The notes under the pieces are model-generated. The model was not told the origin of the DNA. It saw only the letters and a program-made list of their open reading frames with translations, and ran no database searches. DNA of 64,000 bases from NCBI RefSeq assembly GCF_001941445.1, contig NZ_CP009245.1, positions 271,992-335,991 of the forward strand. Direction: 5' to 3'. Origin of the DNA: Corynebacterium aquilae DSM 44791. Its GTDB lineage: Bacteria > Actinomycetota > Actinomycetes > Mycobacteriales > Mycobacteriaceae. The translations under genes were made by a program, and so were the position numbers. This document shows positions 24,176 through 33,458 of the stretch, in pieces (position 1 is the stretch's first letter; each line of letters opens with the position of its first letter).

Positions 24176-26101
24176 ATGGAATTCCACCACCACGGCTACG
24201 TCTCCGAAGACCCCCGCACCCTCCCCGTCGCTGGCACCGGCATCGACCGCCCAGAACGACTCCCCGACGAAGTCGACGTCCTCATCGTCGGCTCCGGGCC
24301 CGCCGGCATGATCGCCGCCGCCCAGCTGTCGATGTACCCCAACGTGACCACCCGCATCATCGAACGCCGCCCCCACCGCCTCATCCTCGGCCAAGCCGAC
24401 GGCATCCAAGCCCGCAGCGTCGAAACCTTCCAAGCCTTCGGCTTCGCCGACGAAATCACCGGCGAGGCCTACCAGATCACCGAAATGGCCTTCTGGAAGC
24501 CCGCCGCCGACGGCAGCGACGCCATCGAACGCACCACCCGCACCATCGACGATCCCGAAGGAATCTCCGAATTCCCGCATCTGATCGTCAACCAAGCGCG
24601 CGTGCTCGACTACTACGCCAACTACATGGCGAAAAGCCCCACCCGCATGAAACCGGACTACGGCTACGAATTCCTCGACCTCGACATCAAAGACACCGGC
24701 GCCGACGCAGACCCCGACTACCCCGTCCACGTCACCGTCCGCTGCGTCTGCGACGACAACTGCGGCGACACCAACGGCACCGAGCGCATCATCCGCGCCA
24801 AATACGTCATCGGCTGCGACGGCGCGCGCTCCCAAGTGCGCAAATCCATCGGCCGCACCCTCAAAGGCGACGCCTCCAACCACGCCTGGGGCGTGATGGA
24901 CGTCGTCGCCACCACCGATTTTCCGGACATCCGCCTCAAATGCGCCATCCAATCCCGCAGCGGCGGCAATATCCTGCTCATCCCCCGCGAAGGCGGCCAC
25001 CTGTTCCGCATGTACGTCGACCTCGGCATCGTCGAAGAACACAACAAGGGCACCATCCGCGACACCAGCATCGAAGAAATCATCGCCAAAGCCCAGGCCA
25101 TCATGAAGCCCTACACCCTCGACGTTAAAAACGTCGCCTGGCACAGCGTCTACGAAGTCGGCCACCGCCTGACCGACAAATTCGACAACTGCCACACCGA
25201 CACCGACGTCCCGCGCGTATTCATCACTGGCGACGCCTGCCACACCCACTCCGCCAAAGCCGGCCAAGGCATGAACGTGTCCATGCAAGACGGCTGGAAC
25301 ATCGGCTGGAAACTCGGCCAAGCACTATCCGGCTACGGCGGCGACGAACTGCTACGCACCTACTGCGACGAACGTCAAGTAGTCGCCCAAGACCTGATCA
25401 ACTTCGACAAAGAATGGTCCACCCTCATGGCCACCCCGCCGGAGGAATTCGAAGACCCCAGCTTCCTGGAAGACTTCTACGTCAAAACCGCAGAATTCCC
25501 CGCCGGCTTCATGACCTGCTACCAGCCCTCGCTGATCACCGCCGACGACCGCAACCAGCACCTAGCCGCCGGCTACCCCATCGGCAAACGCTTCCGCAGC
25601 TACCCCGTCACCCGCACCTGCGACGCCACCGTCCACGAACTCGGCCACCTCCACCAAGCCGATGGCCGCTGGCGCATCTACGTCTTCGCCGACGGTGCAA
25701 CCCCCGCCGACTCCACCAAAACCGCCGACTGGGCGCAATGGTGGATGAGCGACGCAAACAGCCCGCAGGTGCGCTACACCCCGGCAGACGGCGACACCAA
25801 CGCCCTGTTCGACACCAAGGTCATCTACCAGGGTGATCACACCCAAGTCGAACACCCCGACGTGCCCAACGCCTTCAAACCAGTCGTCGGCCCCTTCGGC
25901 CTGACCGACTACAACCAGTCCTTCGTTGCCCGCAGCACCCACCGCCAACTCGGCGAACGCGACTTCTTCGACGCCCGCAACATCGACCGCCAAGGCGCCA
26001 TCGTCGTTGTCCGCCCCGACCAATACGTCGCCGGAGTGTTCAGCCTCGACGACACCCAGGGGATCGCCGAATTCCTCAACCCCATCTTCGCCAGCAACTA
26101 A
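24176..26101 (+). CDS. FAD-dependent phenol 2-monooxygenase / 3-hydroxybenzoate 4-hydroxylase-like (MobA type)
   Basis: The 641-residue product is a single-component aromatic hydroxylase. It has VDVLIVGSGPAGMIAAAQLS (dinucleotide binding, ~33-52), the DG motif VIGCDGARSQVRKSIG and the second FAD motif VFITGDACHTHSAKAGQGMN. The C-terminal ~190 residues form the thioredoxin-like domain of the phenol hydroxylase/MobA branch. These enzymes hydroxylate a phenol ortho to the OH using NADPH and O2. Given the hpa genes, the likely substrate is 3- or 4-hydroxyphenylacetate, giving homoprotocatechuate (inference); 3-hydroxybenzoate is the alternative. The start has aaagg upstream. Confidence 0.85.
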   Translation: MEFHHHGYVSEDPRTLPVAGTGIDRPERLPDEVDVLIVGSGPAGMIAAAQLSMYPNVTTRIIERRPHRLILGQADGIQARSVETFQAFGFADEITGEAYQITEMAFWKPAADGSDAIERTTRTIDDPEGISEFPHLIVNQARVLDYYANYMAKSPTRMKPDYGYEFLDLDIKDTGADADPDYPVHVTVRCVCDDNCGDTNGTERIIRAKYVIGCDGARSQVRKSIGRTLKGDASNHAWGVMDVVATTDFPDIRLKCAIQSRSGGNILLIPREGGHLFRMYVDLGIVEEHNKGTIRDTSIEEIIAKAQAIMKPYTLDVKNVAWHSVYEVGHRLTDKFDNCHTDTDVPRVFITGDACHTHSAKAGQGMNVSMQDGWNIGWKLGQALSGYGGDELLRTYCDERQVVAQDLINFDKEWSTLMATPPEEFEDPSFLEDFYVKTAEFPAGFMTCYQPSLITADDRNQHLAAGYPIGKRFRSYPVTRTCDATVHELGHLHQADGRWRIYVFADGATPADSTKTADWAQWWMSDANSPQVRYTPADGDTNALFDTKVIYQGDHTQVEHPDVPNAFKPVVGPFGLTDYNQSFVARSTHRQLGERDFFDARNIDRQGAIVVVRPDQYVAGVFSLDDTQGIAEFLNPIFASN

Positions 26102-26156
26102 CCCCAAGGAGGACAACCCGCCCACCCCTTTTCGGTGGGACACCACACACCAGCCC

Positions 26157-26199
26157 CACCACCCACCTGTATAGACGCAAATAACACAGGTGGGTGGTG
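26157..26199 (+). other. Perfect 14-bp hairpin before the AraC-type gene
   Basis: CACCACCCACCTGT (26157-26170) pairs exactly with 26186-26199 around a 15-base loop. A smaller stem (26121-26139) precedes it. There is no T run; it may be a weak terminator of the hydroxylase transcript or an operator for the AraC-type protein. Confidence 0.55.
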
Positions 26200-26230
26200 T
26201 GGGCCTACACCCCTATCCAGGAGGAAAACC

Positions 26231-27220
26231 ATGACCCCACAACCGGCTGGCGCGCCCGCGCTCGAACAACCCCTGAACCTCGCAGACTACCGCGCCGCGG
26301 TTCACAGCGGATTTCTCCACCTGGATATCGAAGCCCACAACGACGACACCTTCACCGGCCACATCACCAGCCAACGCGTCGGCAAACTCAGCTTCACCCG
26401 CATTAAAGCCACCGCCCACCAGGTGCGCAGGCACGCCAAACACATCCACCCCAGCGACCCGCACTGCCTCAAACTCAGCGTGCAACTCACCGGCACCTCC
26501 ACCATCACCCAACGCGGGGTAACCAGTTCGGTAGAAAAAGGCGACGTCGTCCTCTACGACACCACCAGCCCCTACGAGGTCACCTTCGATTCCCCCGGCG
26601 ACATCCTGGTCGTGCAAATGGAACGCGAACACCTCACCCTGGCCGACAGCTCACTGGAGTCCCTCCTGGGACAACGGCTGGTCGGCACATCCCAACAACT
26701 CGCCCCCATGGTCGGCATGCTCGGCGGGCTGGCCTCCAACCTTGCGGTACTTAGCTCCGGGTTCGGGCAACAATACGCCACCGGCAGCCTCGCCCTAATC
26801 AACCCGGCGCTTGCGGCAAGCGCCCAACAACTAGGTGCAGCCATCGATGAGCGCTCCCAAATGCTCGCCACCATCGAGGCCTACATCGACCAGCACCTCC
26901 CCGATGAGGAACTCGATCCCGCCGCCATCGCCGCCGCCCACTTCATCAGCGTGCGCCACCTGCACGCACTGTTTCGCTCCCGCGGCACCACCGTGTGCCA
27001 GTTGTTGAAGAAAAAACGCCTCCACAAGGCGCTCTACATGCTGGGCGATCCCTCCCTCAGCCACCTGCCGGTGTCCCTGATCGCCGCCAAAGTCGGGATG
27101 CCCGACCCGGCCCAATTCTCCCGCGCCTTCAAAACCCGCTACGGCATGACCCCGCGGGCCGCCCGCGCCCGGGCGCGCGCCGAGGGGGCGCCGGCGGAAA
27201 GTGCGCAACACGCTGCGTAA
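26231..27220 (+). CDS. AraC/XylS-family transcriptional regulator
   Basis: The 329-residue product has an AraC-binding-like sensor domain (about 40-190, with GDVVLYDTTSPYEVTF) and a C-terminal double helix-turn-helix (about 220-315: ISVRHLHALFRSRGTTVCQLLKKKRL and DPAQFSRAFKTRYGMTPRAAR). The layout resembles FeaR, RhcR and other activators of aromatic acid or amine genes. ATG 26231 follows GAGGAAAACC. It lies between the hydroxylase and the aldehyde dehydrogenase, which it probably controls; the inducer is unknown. Confidence 0.9.
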   Translation: MTPQPAGAPALEQPLNLADYRAAVHSGFLHLDIEAHNDDTFTGHITSQRVGKLSFTRIKATAHQVRRHAKHIHPSDPHCLKLSVQLTGTSTITQRGVTSSVEKGDVVLYDTTSPYEVTFDSPGDILVVQMEREHLTLADSSLESLLGQRLVGTSQQLAPMVGMLGGLASNLAVLSSGFGQQYATGSLALINPALAASAQQLGAAIDERSQMLATIEAYIDQHLPDEELDPAAIAAAHFISVRHLHALFRSRGTTVCQLLKKKRLHKALYMLGDPSLSHLPVSLIAAKVGMPDPAQFSRAFKTRYGMTPRAARARARAEGAPAESAQHAA

Positions 27221-27389
27221 AGCGCCCCCGACCCTGGGGTGGGGATGGTGCGCTGAAAGTGTATTTCGCTGCGCCGAAACGCAAGTGGTTTGCTTTCCCA
27301 ACACCTAGCCTGTGTGTATCTCACGTCACACAAATGTGGCGTTCGTCCCGCCCGCCCACCGGGCACCCGCACCAGGAGGAGCACAAGCG

Positions 27390-28844
27390 ATGAGCACCAT
27401 CCCCACCCGCATGATGATCGACGGCAACCCCGTCGAAGGCACCGGCACCGCCATCCCCACCTACAACCCGGCCACCGGCGAACAAATCGCCGCCATCCAC
27501 TCCGCCACCGCAGCCGACGTCGACCGCGCCGTCGCCGCTGCGCGCAAAGCCCTAAACAACCCCGAATGGGCCGGAATGCTTCCCGTGCAACGCGCCGCCG
27601 TTCTCTTCGCCATCGCCGACCTGATCGAGGCACACGCCGATGAGCTCGCCCAGCTGGAAACCCTCGACCAAGGCCAGCCCCTCGGCGTATCCCAAACCGT
27701 CAGCGTCGCCGGTGCCGCCAACCACTTCCGCTACTACGCCGGCTGGGTCACCAAGATGGAAGGCACCGTCAACCCCATCTCCTTCCCCGACACCCTCAAC
27801 TACACCCGCCGCGAACCCGTCGGCGTCAACGCCCTGATCACCCCGTGGAACTTCCCGCTGATGATCCTCGCCTGGAAGCTCGCCCCGGCCCTGGCCACCG
27901 GCAATACCTGTGTGATCAAACCCAGCGAAGTCACCCCGCTGACCAGCCTGCGTCTGGTGGAATTGTGCAGCCAAGCCGGTGTGCCGGACGGCGTGGTCAA
28001 CATTGTCACCGGTGCCGGCGACGTCGGGGCAATGCTCAGCAGCCACATGGACGTCGACCACCTGTCCTACACCGGCTCCACCGCGGTCGGAAAGATGATC
28101 ACCAAGGCCTCTGCGGAATCCAACCTCAAGCGCCTCACCCTGGAACTCGGCGGCAAGGCGCCATCGATCATCACCCGCCACGCCGACATCGACAAGGCCG
28201 TCGAAGGCAACCTGGGCGGTGCGCTGTTGAACTCCGGGCAGGTCTGCGCCGCCTACACCCGCTTCTTCGTCGACAAGGCCATCGAGGACGAATTCGTCAC
28301 CAAAATGTCCCAAGCCATGAGCTCGATGACCATTGGTGCGGGCCAGGACCCCAACACCCAGGTCACCCCGCTGGTCAGCGAAAAGCACGTCGGCCACGTC
28401 ATGAACCTCATCGACTCCGGCAAACGCGAAGGGGCAACCCTGGTCACCGGCGGTGAGCGCGTCGACCGCGATGGCTTCTTCGTCGCCCCCACCCTGTTCA
28501 CCGGCGTGACCGACGAGATGTCGCTCGCCCGGGAGGAAATCTTCGGCCCGGTGCTGTCTGTGATGTCCTACGACGGCGAAGACGACCTCATGCACACCCT
28601 CGCTCGCGCCAACAACACCGAATACGGCCTGGCCGCCAGCGTGTGGACCAAAGACATCGGCGAATCCCAGCGCATCGCCAACGGCCTGCGCAGCGGCGCG
28701 GTGTTCATCAACATGCTGCCCATCCCGGACATGGCCGCACCCTGGGGTGGCTACAAGGCCTCCGGGTGGGGCCGCGAGATGGGCAAGTGGGCGCTGGACT
28801 GCTACACCGAGGAAAAGACCGTGTGGCTGCACTACGGCTCCTAG
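27390..28844 (+). CDS. Aldehyde dehydrogenase, probable (hydroxy)phenylacetaldehyde dehydrogenase
   Basis: The 484-residue product is a NAD(P)-dependent aldehyde dehydrogenase with ITPWNFPLMILAWKLAPAL, SYTGSTAVGK, LELGGKAP (general-base Glu) and LNSGQVCAAYTRF (catalytic Cys). The QVCAA context recalls phenylacetaldehyde dehydrogenases. The ATG at 27390 follows AGGAGGA. It stands between an AraC-type regulator and a 2-keto acid decarboxylase, so oxidation of an arylacetaldehyde to an arylacetate fits best; succinate semialdehyde, released by HpaI, is an alternative substrate. Confidence 0.87.
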   Translation: MSTIPTRMMIDGNPVEGTGTAIPTYNPATGEQIAAIHSATAADVDRAVAAARKALNNPEWAGMLPVQRAAVLFAIADLIEAHADELAQLETLDQGQPLGVSQTVSVAGAANHFRYYAGWVTKMEGTVNPISFPDTLNYTRREPVGVNALITPWNFPLMILAWKLAPALATGNTCVIKPSEVTPLTSLRLVELCSQAGVPDGVVNIVTGAGDVGAMLSSHMDVDHLSYTGSTAVGKMITKASAESNLKRLTLELGGKAPSIITRHADIDKAVEGNLGGALLNSGQVCAAYTRFFVDKAIEDEFVTKMSQAMSSMTIGAGQDPNTQVTPLVSEKHVGHVMNLIDSGKREGATLVTGGERVDRDGFFVAPTLFTGVTDEMSLAREEIFGPVLSVMSYDGEDDLMHTLARANNTEYGLAASVWTKDIGESQRIANGLRSGAVFINMLPIPDMAAPWGGYKASGWGREMGKWALDCYTEEKTVWLHYGS

Positions 28845-28882
28845 GCCCGCCACCCCACGACACCAGCCCTAGCCCACCACCA

Positions 28883-28922
28883 GCGCGCTGCCACGCCGCG
28901 AAAAACCCGCGTGGCAGCGCGC
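28883..28922 (+). terminator. Terminator-like hairpin after the aldehyde dehydrogenase
   Basis: A perfect 14-bp stem (28883-28896 with 28909-28922) with a loop rich in A lies 38 bases past the stop. No T run is present. Confidence 0.65.
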
Positions 28923-29124
28923 CCGCCCAACCGGTGGCGAGAATTATGGCTAAGCAGCTGCAACAACCGGATCATGCCCATCTTCGGGTATCTTTTCACT
29001 GGTGACAGTAGTTCGACAGCTCACGCACCACCCCGCGTAGCGCCGTTTTTTTAAGCACTCGCCACCCCAGCCAGTGCCCAAGCCACCACACCATAAACCC
29101 CCAACACGAGGAGCACTCACCACA

Positions 29125-30801
29125 GTGTCCAGCACCTATACCGTCGCAGACTATCTTTTTGACCGGATTGCGGAAACCGGAATCGACGAGATTTTTGGCG
29201 TTCCAGGCGATTTCAACCTGTCCTTTTTGGACAACATCCTGAACCACGAGAAGCTCCGCTGGGTCGGTAACAACAACGAACTCAACGCTGGCTACTGCGC
29301 CGACGGCTATGCCCGCCTGCGCGGCTTCGCCGCCATGGTCACCACCTTCGGCGTCGGTGAGCTGTCCGCCATCAATGCCACCGGCGGTTCCTATGCGGAA
29401 AACGTTCCGGTGCTGCACATCGTGGGCGCCCCGGTGCGTTTCAGCCAGGAGAACCACCTCAAGGTGCACCACACCCTGGCCGACGGCGACTACCGCCACT
29501 TCTACGAGATGGCTAAGCACGTGACCTGCGCCCAGGCCTGGATTACTCCGGATAATGCAGCCACCGAAATTGATCGCGTGATCCGCACCATGCTGATCGA
29601 GTCCCGCCCCGGGTACCTCGTCTTGTCCCCGGACGTGGCGGCCGCCGAAATTGCCCGCCCCATGGGACACATCCGCGATGATATTGGGGAACTCACCGCC
29701 CAGAATTCGCTCAAAGCCTTCGAAAAGGCAGCTACCGAATTTTTGGCCGGCAAGAAGACCACCATCGTCGCCGACCGACTCATCGAGCGCTACCACGCGC
29801 AGGAAGCCACCGATAAGCTCATCGCCTCCTGCGACCTGCCCTACGCCACCCTGCCGTGGTCTATCGGTGTCGTCGATAATGACAGCCCGCGGTTTGTGGG
29901 CGCCTACTGGGCGGCTGTGTCCCCGGAACGCACCCGCCGCGCCGTGGAGGAAGCCGAGCGCCTGATCACCATCGGTGCCCTGTTCACGGACACCGCCACC
30001 GCCGGTTTCAGCGCGGAGATCAACGAGGCCGACATTGTCTCCATCGACCCGCTGTCCGCGCGGGTCGGCCACGTCGAATACGGCCCAATTGCGATGGCGG
30101 ACGCCATCGAGGCAGTAACCCGCGCGATCGCGGCTGCTCAGCCGGTGCCGCAGCCCCTGGCCGACATCGCCACCCCGGCCCGCCCGGAGCCGGATCAGGA
30201 CGCCCAGCTTCGTCAAGACGATCTGTGGGACCTGATCACTACCTGGTTGCCGAGCGAATCGATTCTCGTCGCCGACCTGGGTACCTCCATGTTCGGCCTG
30301 GCCGGTAAGCCTTTGCCGAAGGGCGCAGGATCCATGGGCCAGCCGGTGTGGGCATCCATCGGTTTCGCACTGCCCGCATCCTTGGGCGCCAGCCTCGCCG
30401 AACCCGACCGCCGCACCGTGCTGGTCAGCGGTGATGGGGCGGCCCAGCTCACCGTGCAGGAAATCTCCACCATGCTGCGCGAGAAAACCAACCCCTTGAT
30501 GCTGATCATCAACAACGCTGGTTACACCGTGGAACGTGCCATCCACGGCCCGGATGCCCTCTACAACGACATTCCTCAGTACAACTGGCCGCAGGTGCCG
30601 ATCGCCATGGGCGGCGACGAGAGCAACACCTTGGTGCTGCGGGCCAGTACCCCGGCAGAGCTCAAAAAAGCTTTGGCTAAGGGTTGGGACACCACCGACA
30701 AGCTCGTCATGATCGAGGTCATGATGGACCGCGATGATGTGCCCACCTCGCTTGCGAACTTCACCGCCACCGTTGCTCAGGGAGCGAAGAAAAACTCCTA
30801 G
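29125..30801 (+). CDS. ThDP-dependent 2-keto acid decarboxylase (indole/phenylpyruvate type)
   Basis: The 558-residue product is a pyruvate decarboxylase-family enzyme. The N-terminal ThDP domain has IFGVPGDFNLSFLDNI and the cofactor Glu in WVGNNNELNAGYCADGYAR; HH in KVHHTLADGDY matches the catalytic His pair. The C-terminal ThDP motif begins VSGDGAAQLTVQEISTML and closes at LIINNAGYTVERAIHG. The branch includes indolepyruvate, phenylpyruvate and branched-chain keto acid decarboxylases. Placed next to the aldehyde dehydrogenase, it would convert 4-hydroxyphenylpyruvate or phenylpyruvate to the arylacetaldehyde (inference). I chose GTG 29125 with GAGGAG 17 to 12 bases before it. Confidence 0.9.
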   Translation: MSSTYTVADYLFDRIAETGIDEIFGVPGDFNLSFLDNILNHEKLRWVGNNNELNAGYCADGYARLRGFAAMVTTFGVGELSAINATGGSYAENVPVLHIVGAPVRFSQENHLKVHHTLADGDYRHFYEMAKHVTCAQAWITPDNAATEIDRVIRTMLIESRPGYLVLSPDVAAAEIARPMGHIRDDIGELTAQNSLKAFEKAATEFLAGKKTTIVADRLIERYHAQEATDKLIASCDLPYATLPWSIGVVDNDSPRFVGAYWAAVSPERTRRAVEEAERLITIGALFTDTATAGFSAEINEADIVSIDPLSARVGHVEYGPIAMADAIEAVTRAIAAAQPVPQPLADIATPARPEPDQDAQLRQDDLWDLITTWLPSESILVADLGTSMFGLAGKPLPKGAGSMGQPVWASIGFALPASLGASLAEPDRRTVLVSGDGAAQLTVQEISTMLREKTNPLMLIINNAGYTVERAIHGPDALYNDIPQYNWPQVPIAMGGDESNTLVLRASTPAELKKALAKGWDTTDKLVMIEVMMDRDDVPTSLANFTATVAQGAKKNS

Positions 30802-30821
30802 TTTTTCCAAGCACTAGTCGA

Positions 30822-30860
30822 CCCGCCAGTTGCTGCCGTACCGCAGCAGCTGGCGGGTTT
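30822..30860 (+). terminator. Terminator after the 2-keto acid decarboxylase
   Basis: A 15-bp stem with one mismatch (30822-30836 with 30843-30857) and a six-base loop is followed by TTT. Confidence 0.8.
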
Positions 30861-30862
30861 GT

Positions 30863-30872
30863 TGTATATACA
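30863..30872. promoter_or_regulatory. Palindromic operator candidate upstream of the sialidase gene
   Basis: TGTATATACA is a perfect palindrome ~145 bases before the sialidase ATG. It resembles GTATA-centred GntR/FCD operators, the class to which sialic-acid regulators of the NanR type belong. Confidence 0.4.
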
Positions 30873-31015
30873 GTGCGACAGCCGGCGGGGTATGCCATTT
30901 GGGCTTCATCTAGTAGCGCACCTGGTGTAGAAAACCGGTGCATGGAGGTGTTTTTCTAGGGCTATTGTGGAGGGAGGATTCTAGAGAGTCTTTCTTCTGG
31001 GAGGAAGCGCTTTTC

Positions 31016-33259
31016 ATGGCTCAGTTGCTCATCGATGTTCAGCCAGCGCCGCGTCAACCATTGACCGTGAAGATTACGGAAGAAGATCGCCGTAGTAGCG
31101 GAACTTTGGTCATCTCGTTTCGCGCCACCGCAGACGCTGAGGTGCTGCGCTTGGTGGGGCCACAAGGCGAGTTGGTGCTTACTATTGCCTCCGGCCGGCT
31201 GGACGGGGTGGTGCGCGCCCGACAGCACACACGACGGTTGGATGCCGAAGATGCGATCGGTCTGGATGATGGGGCGCTGCACACGGTGGCTGTCACATCG
31301 ACTGTTGACGGCATGCACGTCTTTATTGAGGGCTATGAGATTTTTTCGACCTCCCTGTCGGTGTGGACGCAGCAGCTTTTAGCCGAGTCGCTCACCATTG
31401 ATCCGCAAGGGATCCTTGACTGCGGTGTGCTGCGCGTTTTTGCTGAGCCGCTGAGTTGGCAGGGGCATGTCGCGCAGGCCGCAAAACCCCAGCCGGCAGT
31501 GACCTTTGCCGCGGCGACACTCAGCGACAGGGACGTGCGGCGCCTTGACGGGACTGCTGAAGGTTCGGTGTGGGCGCGGGTGCGGGCGCGTGGGCGCGGT
31601 CAGGCAGGTACGGTTTTTGCGGCTCGCGGAAGCCTGGGGTGGTGGGCTGTGAATTTAACGGACCGGGGCTTTGTGGTGGGTAGCTTTGATGGTCATACAC
31701 ATAGCGAAGTCGTTGCCGGTGGGAGCTTCGATGATGGTGGGTGGCACGATCTTGTGGTCACCAGTGGCCGTGGTGCATTGACGGTGTATGTCGACGGCTA
31801 TCAGCGGGCGCTGAGCCCGGGAGAGTTTTTCTTCGCGGACCTCGGCAGCCTCAACCAGGTGTGTGTCGGCCAGGATCTTGAGGGGGCGCGCCTTTTCGGG
31901 GAGGCGACCGCCGCTGCGATTTTTGATCGCTGCCTGAGCCCGCATGAGGTGTTGCGTTTGGTTTCTGCTGCTCCATTGCGAACGCAGGCCTTGTTCGACA
32001 CTGGTCTTTTGGGGGCGGCCTCGTATCGGATTCCCACACTTTTGACCTGTGAATCCGGGGTGGTTCTTGCGGGGGCTGATCAGCGCGTCAGCATCAACAA
32101 TGACGCGCCGAATGACATCAATTTTGTTCTTCGCCGCAGCCTGGATGGCGGTTGCAGTTGGCAAGAACCACACATCGTCGGCCAGTTGCCGGGTGGTGGT
32201 GCCCGGGGCAGTAGCGTGACTGACCCGGTACTGGTGCAGGACCGTTCGACTGGGCGAGTTTTGCTCATTACGGATCATTTTCCCGGCGGCATAGGCCAGC
32301 CCAATTGTGAAGCCGGAACGGGCCACACCGCCGACGGGCAGTTGCTGTTATACGACGCTTCAGGTGAACAGTTCCTCTGTTCAGATTCCGGAGACGTGTG
32401 CGACTTGGAGGGCAACCCGAGTGATTACAGGGTCAATAGCGCTGGCGATGTGACGCTGGCGGGTGAAAAGGTCGGAAACATTTATCTAGCGGATGGGGGC
32501 GAGCATCCGCAGGCGTTGCGGGTGGCGCGTACCAGTTTTCTTGCGGTGCGCTACAGCGACGACGATGGTGCGACGTGGTCTGCGCCGCGGGATATTACGG
32601 CGCAGGTGAAAAAGCCGTGGATGGTGTTTCTCGGCACGGGCCCCGGCAATGGTGTGCAGTTGCGTTCGGGCAGGATCGTTGTGCCGGTGTATTACGGCGC
32701 GCGGGAAGGCCAGAATCACTACACCTGTGCGCTGATGATGAGCGACGATGGGGGAGACACGTGGCGTTTGGGTCAGGGCGTGAGCGATCCGGTGACACCG
32801 GCAGACAGTTTGTACGAGTCCACTGTGGTGGAAACCTGTGATGAACAGGGACAGACGATGGTGCATCTGTTTGCCCGCAACCAGCACCCCAGTGGCAAGG
32901 TTGCGCATGCGATGAGCCAAGACGGCGGGGACAGTTTTGGGCCGGTGGACTACGTGGACGAGCTGGAGGAGATTTTTTCTCAGCCCAATGCCATTTCGAT
33001 CACGCTGCCTGGCAGCGGCAAGGAGGCTGTTGTTTTTGCTAATGCCTCCCGCATGTTGCCTTTTAGGGGGTGTGGGGCGGTGCGTGTCAGTGTTGATGGT
33101 TGTCGCACGTGGCCGCATAGCCGGGTTTTTCAGCCCCGCCATTACGTGTATCAGTGCATGAGTCAATTGCCGGATGGTCGCATCGGGTTGTTGTGGGAGC
33201 GGGAGTTTCAGGGGGTGTTTTTCACCATCCTGGATCCTGATTGGTTGATCGCTGCTTGA
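31016..33259 (+). CDS. GH33 sialidase (exo-alpha-sialidase) without signal peptide
   Basis: From ATG 31016 (GAGGAA upstream) the product has 747 residues. The N-terminal ~310 residues form two jelly-roll LamG-like modules (GALHTVAVTSTVDGMHVFIEGYE and the similar GGWHDLVVTSGRGALTVYVDGYQ). The C-terminal ~420 residues are a six-bladed sialidase propeller: YRIPTLL at ~337 supplies the first catalytic Arg, and five Asp boxes are seen (SLDGGCSW, SDDDGATW, SDDGGDTW, SQDGGDSF, SVDGCRTW). It cleaves terminal sialic acid from glycans. No signal peptide, transmembrane helix or LPxTG sorting motif is present, so export is unexplained; it may act on imported sialo-oligosaccharides. Confidence 0.92.
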   Translation: MAQLLIDVQPAPRQPLTVKITEEDRRSSGTLVISFRATADAEVLRLVGPQGELVLTIASGRLDGVVRARQHTRRLDAEDAIGLDDGALHTVAVTSTVDGMHVFIEGYEIFSTSLSVWTQQLLAESLTIDPQGILDCGVLRVFAEPLSWQGHVAQAAKPQPAVTFAAATLSDRDVRRLDGTAEGSVWARVRARGRGQAGTVFAARGSLGWWAVNLTDRGFVVGSFDGHTHSEVVAGGSFDDGGWHDLVVTSGRGALTVYVDGYQRALSPGEFFFADLGSLNQVCVGQDLEGARLFGEATAAAIFDRCLSPHEVLRLVSAAPLRTQALFDTGLLGAASYRIPTLLTCESGVVLAGADQRVSINNDAPNDINFVLRRSLDGGCSWQEPHIVGQLPGGGARGSSVTDPVLVQDRSTGRVLLITDHFPGGIGQPNCEAGTGHTADGQLLLYDASGEQFLCSDSGDVCDLEGNPSDYRVNSAGDVTLAGEKVGNIYLADGGEHPQALRVARTSFLAVRYSDDDGATWSAPRDITAQVKKPWMVFLGTGPGNGVQLRSGRIVVPVYYGAREGQNHYTCALMMSDDGGDTWRLGQGVSDPVTPADSLYESTVVETCDEQGQTMVHLFARNQHPSGKVAHAMSQDGGDSFGPVDYVDELEEIFSQPNAISITLPGSGKEAVVFANASRMLPFRGCGAVRVSVDGCRTWPHSRVFQPRHYVYQCMSQLPDGRIGLLWEREFQGVFFTILDPDWLIAA

Positions 33260-33458
33260 AGCGTTGAGTGTTGTGCGCCTTCGGGGGTGGGGGATGCGTG
33301 ATTGCCTGCGGTGTTGTATGCGTGGGCGTTATTGTGGGGACACATACTCAATAACCTCATGAGCCTAAAGACGCAGCGACGTCTGGCTGCTGGAGGGTGA
33401 TTGGCTCTGGCGGATTGCCGGCGCTGCGTGTCGGCTTTGGATGGAAGGGATAACTGTC

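Noticed and set aside
24113..25321. 402-codon minus-strand frame opposite the FAD hydroxylase
   Set aside because: Antisense shadow; the hydroxylase frame carries all FAD motifs.
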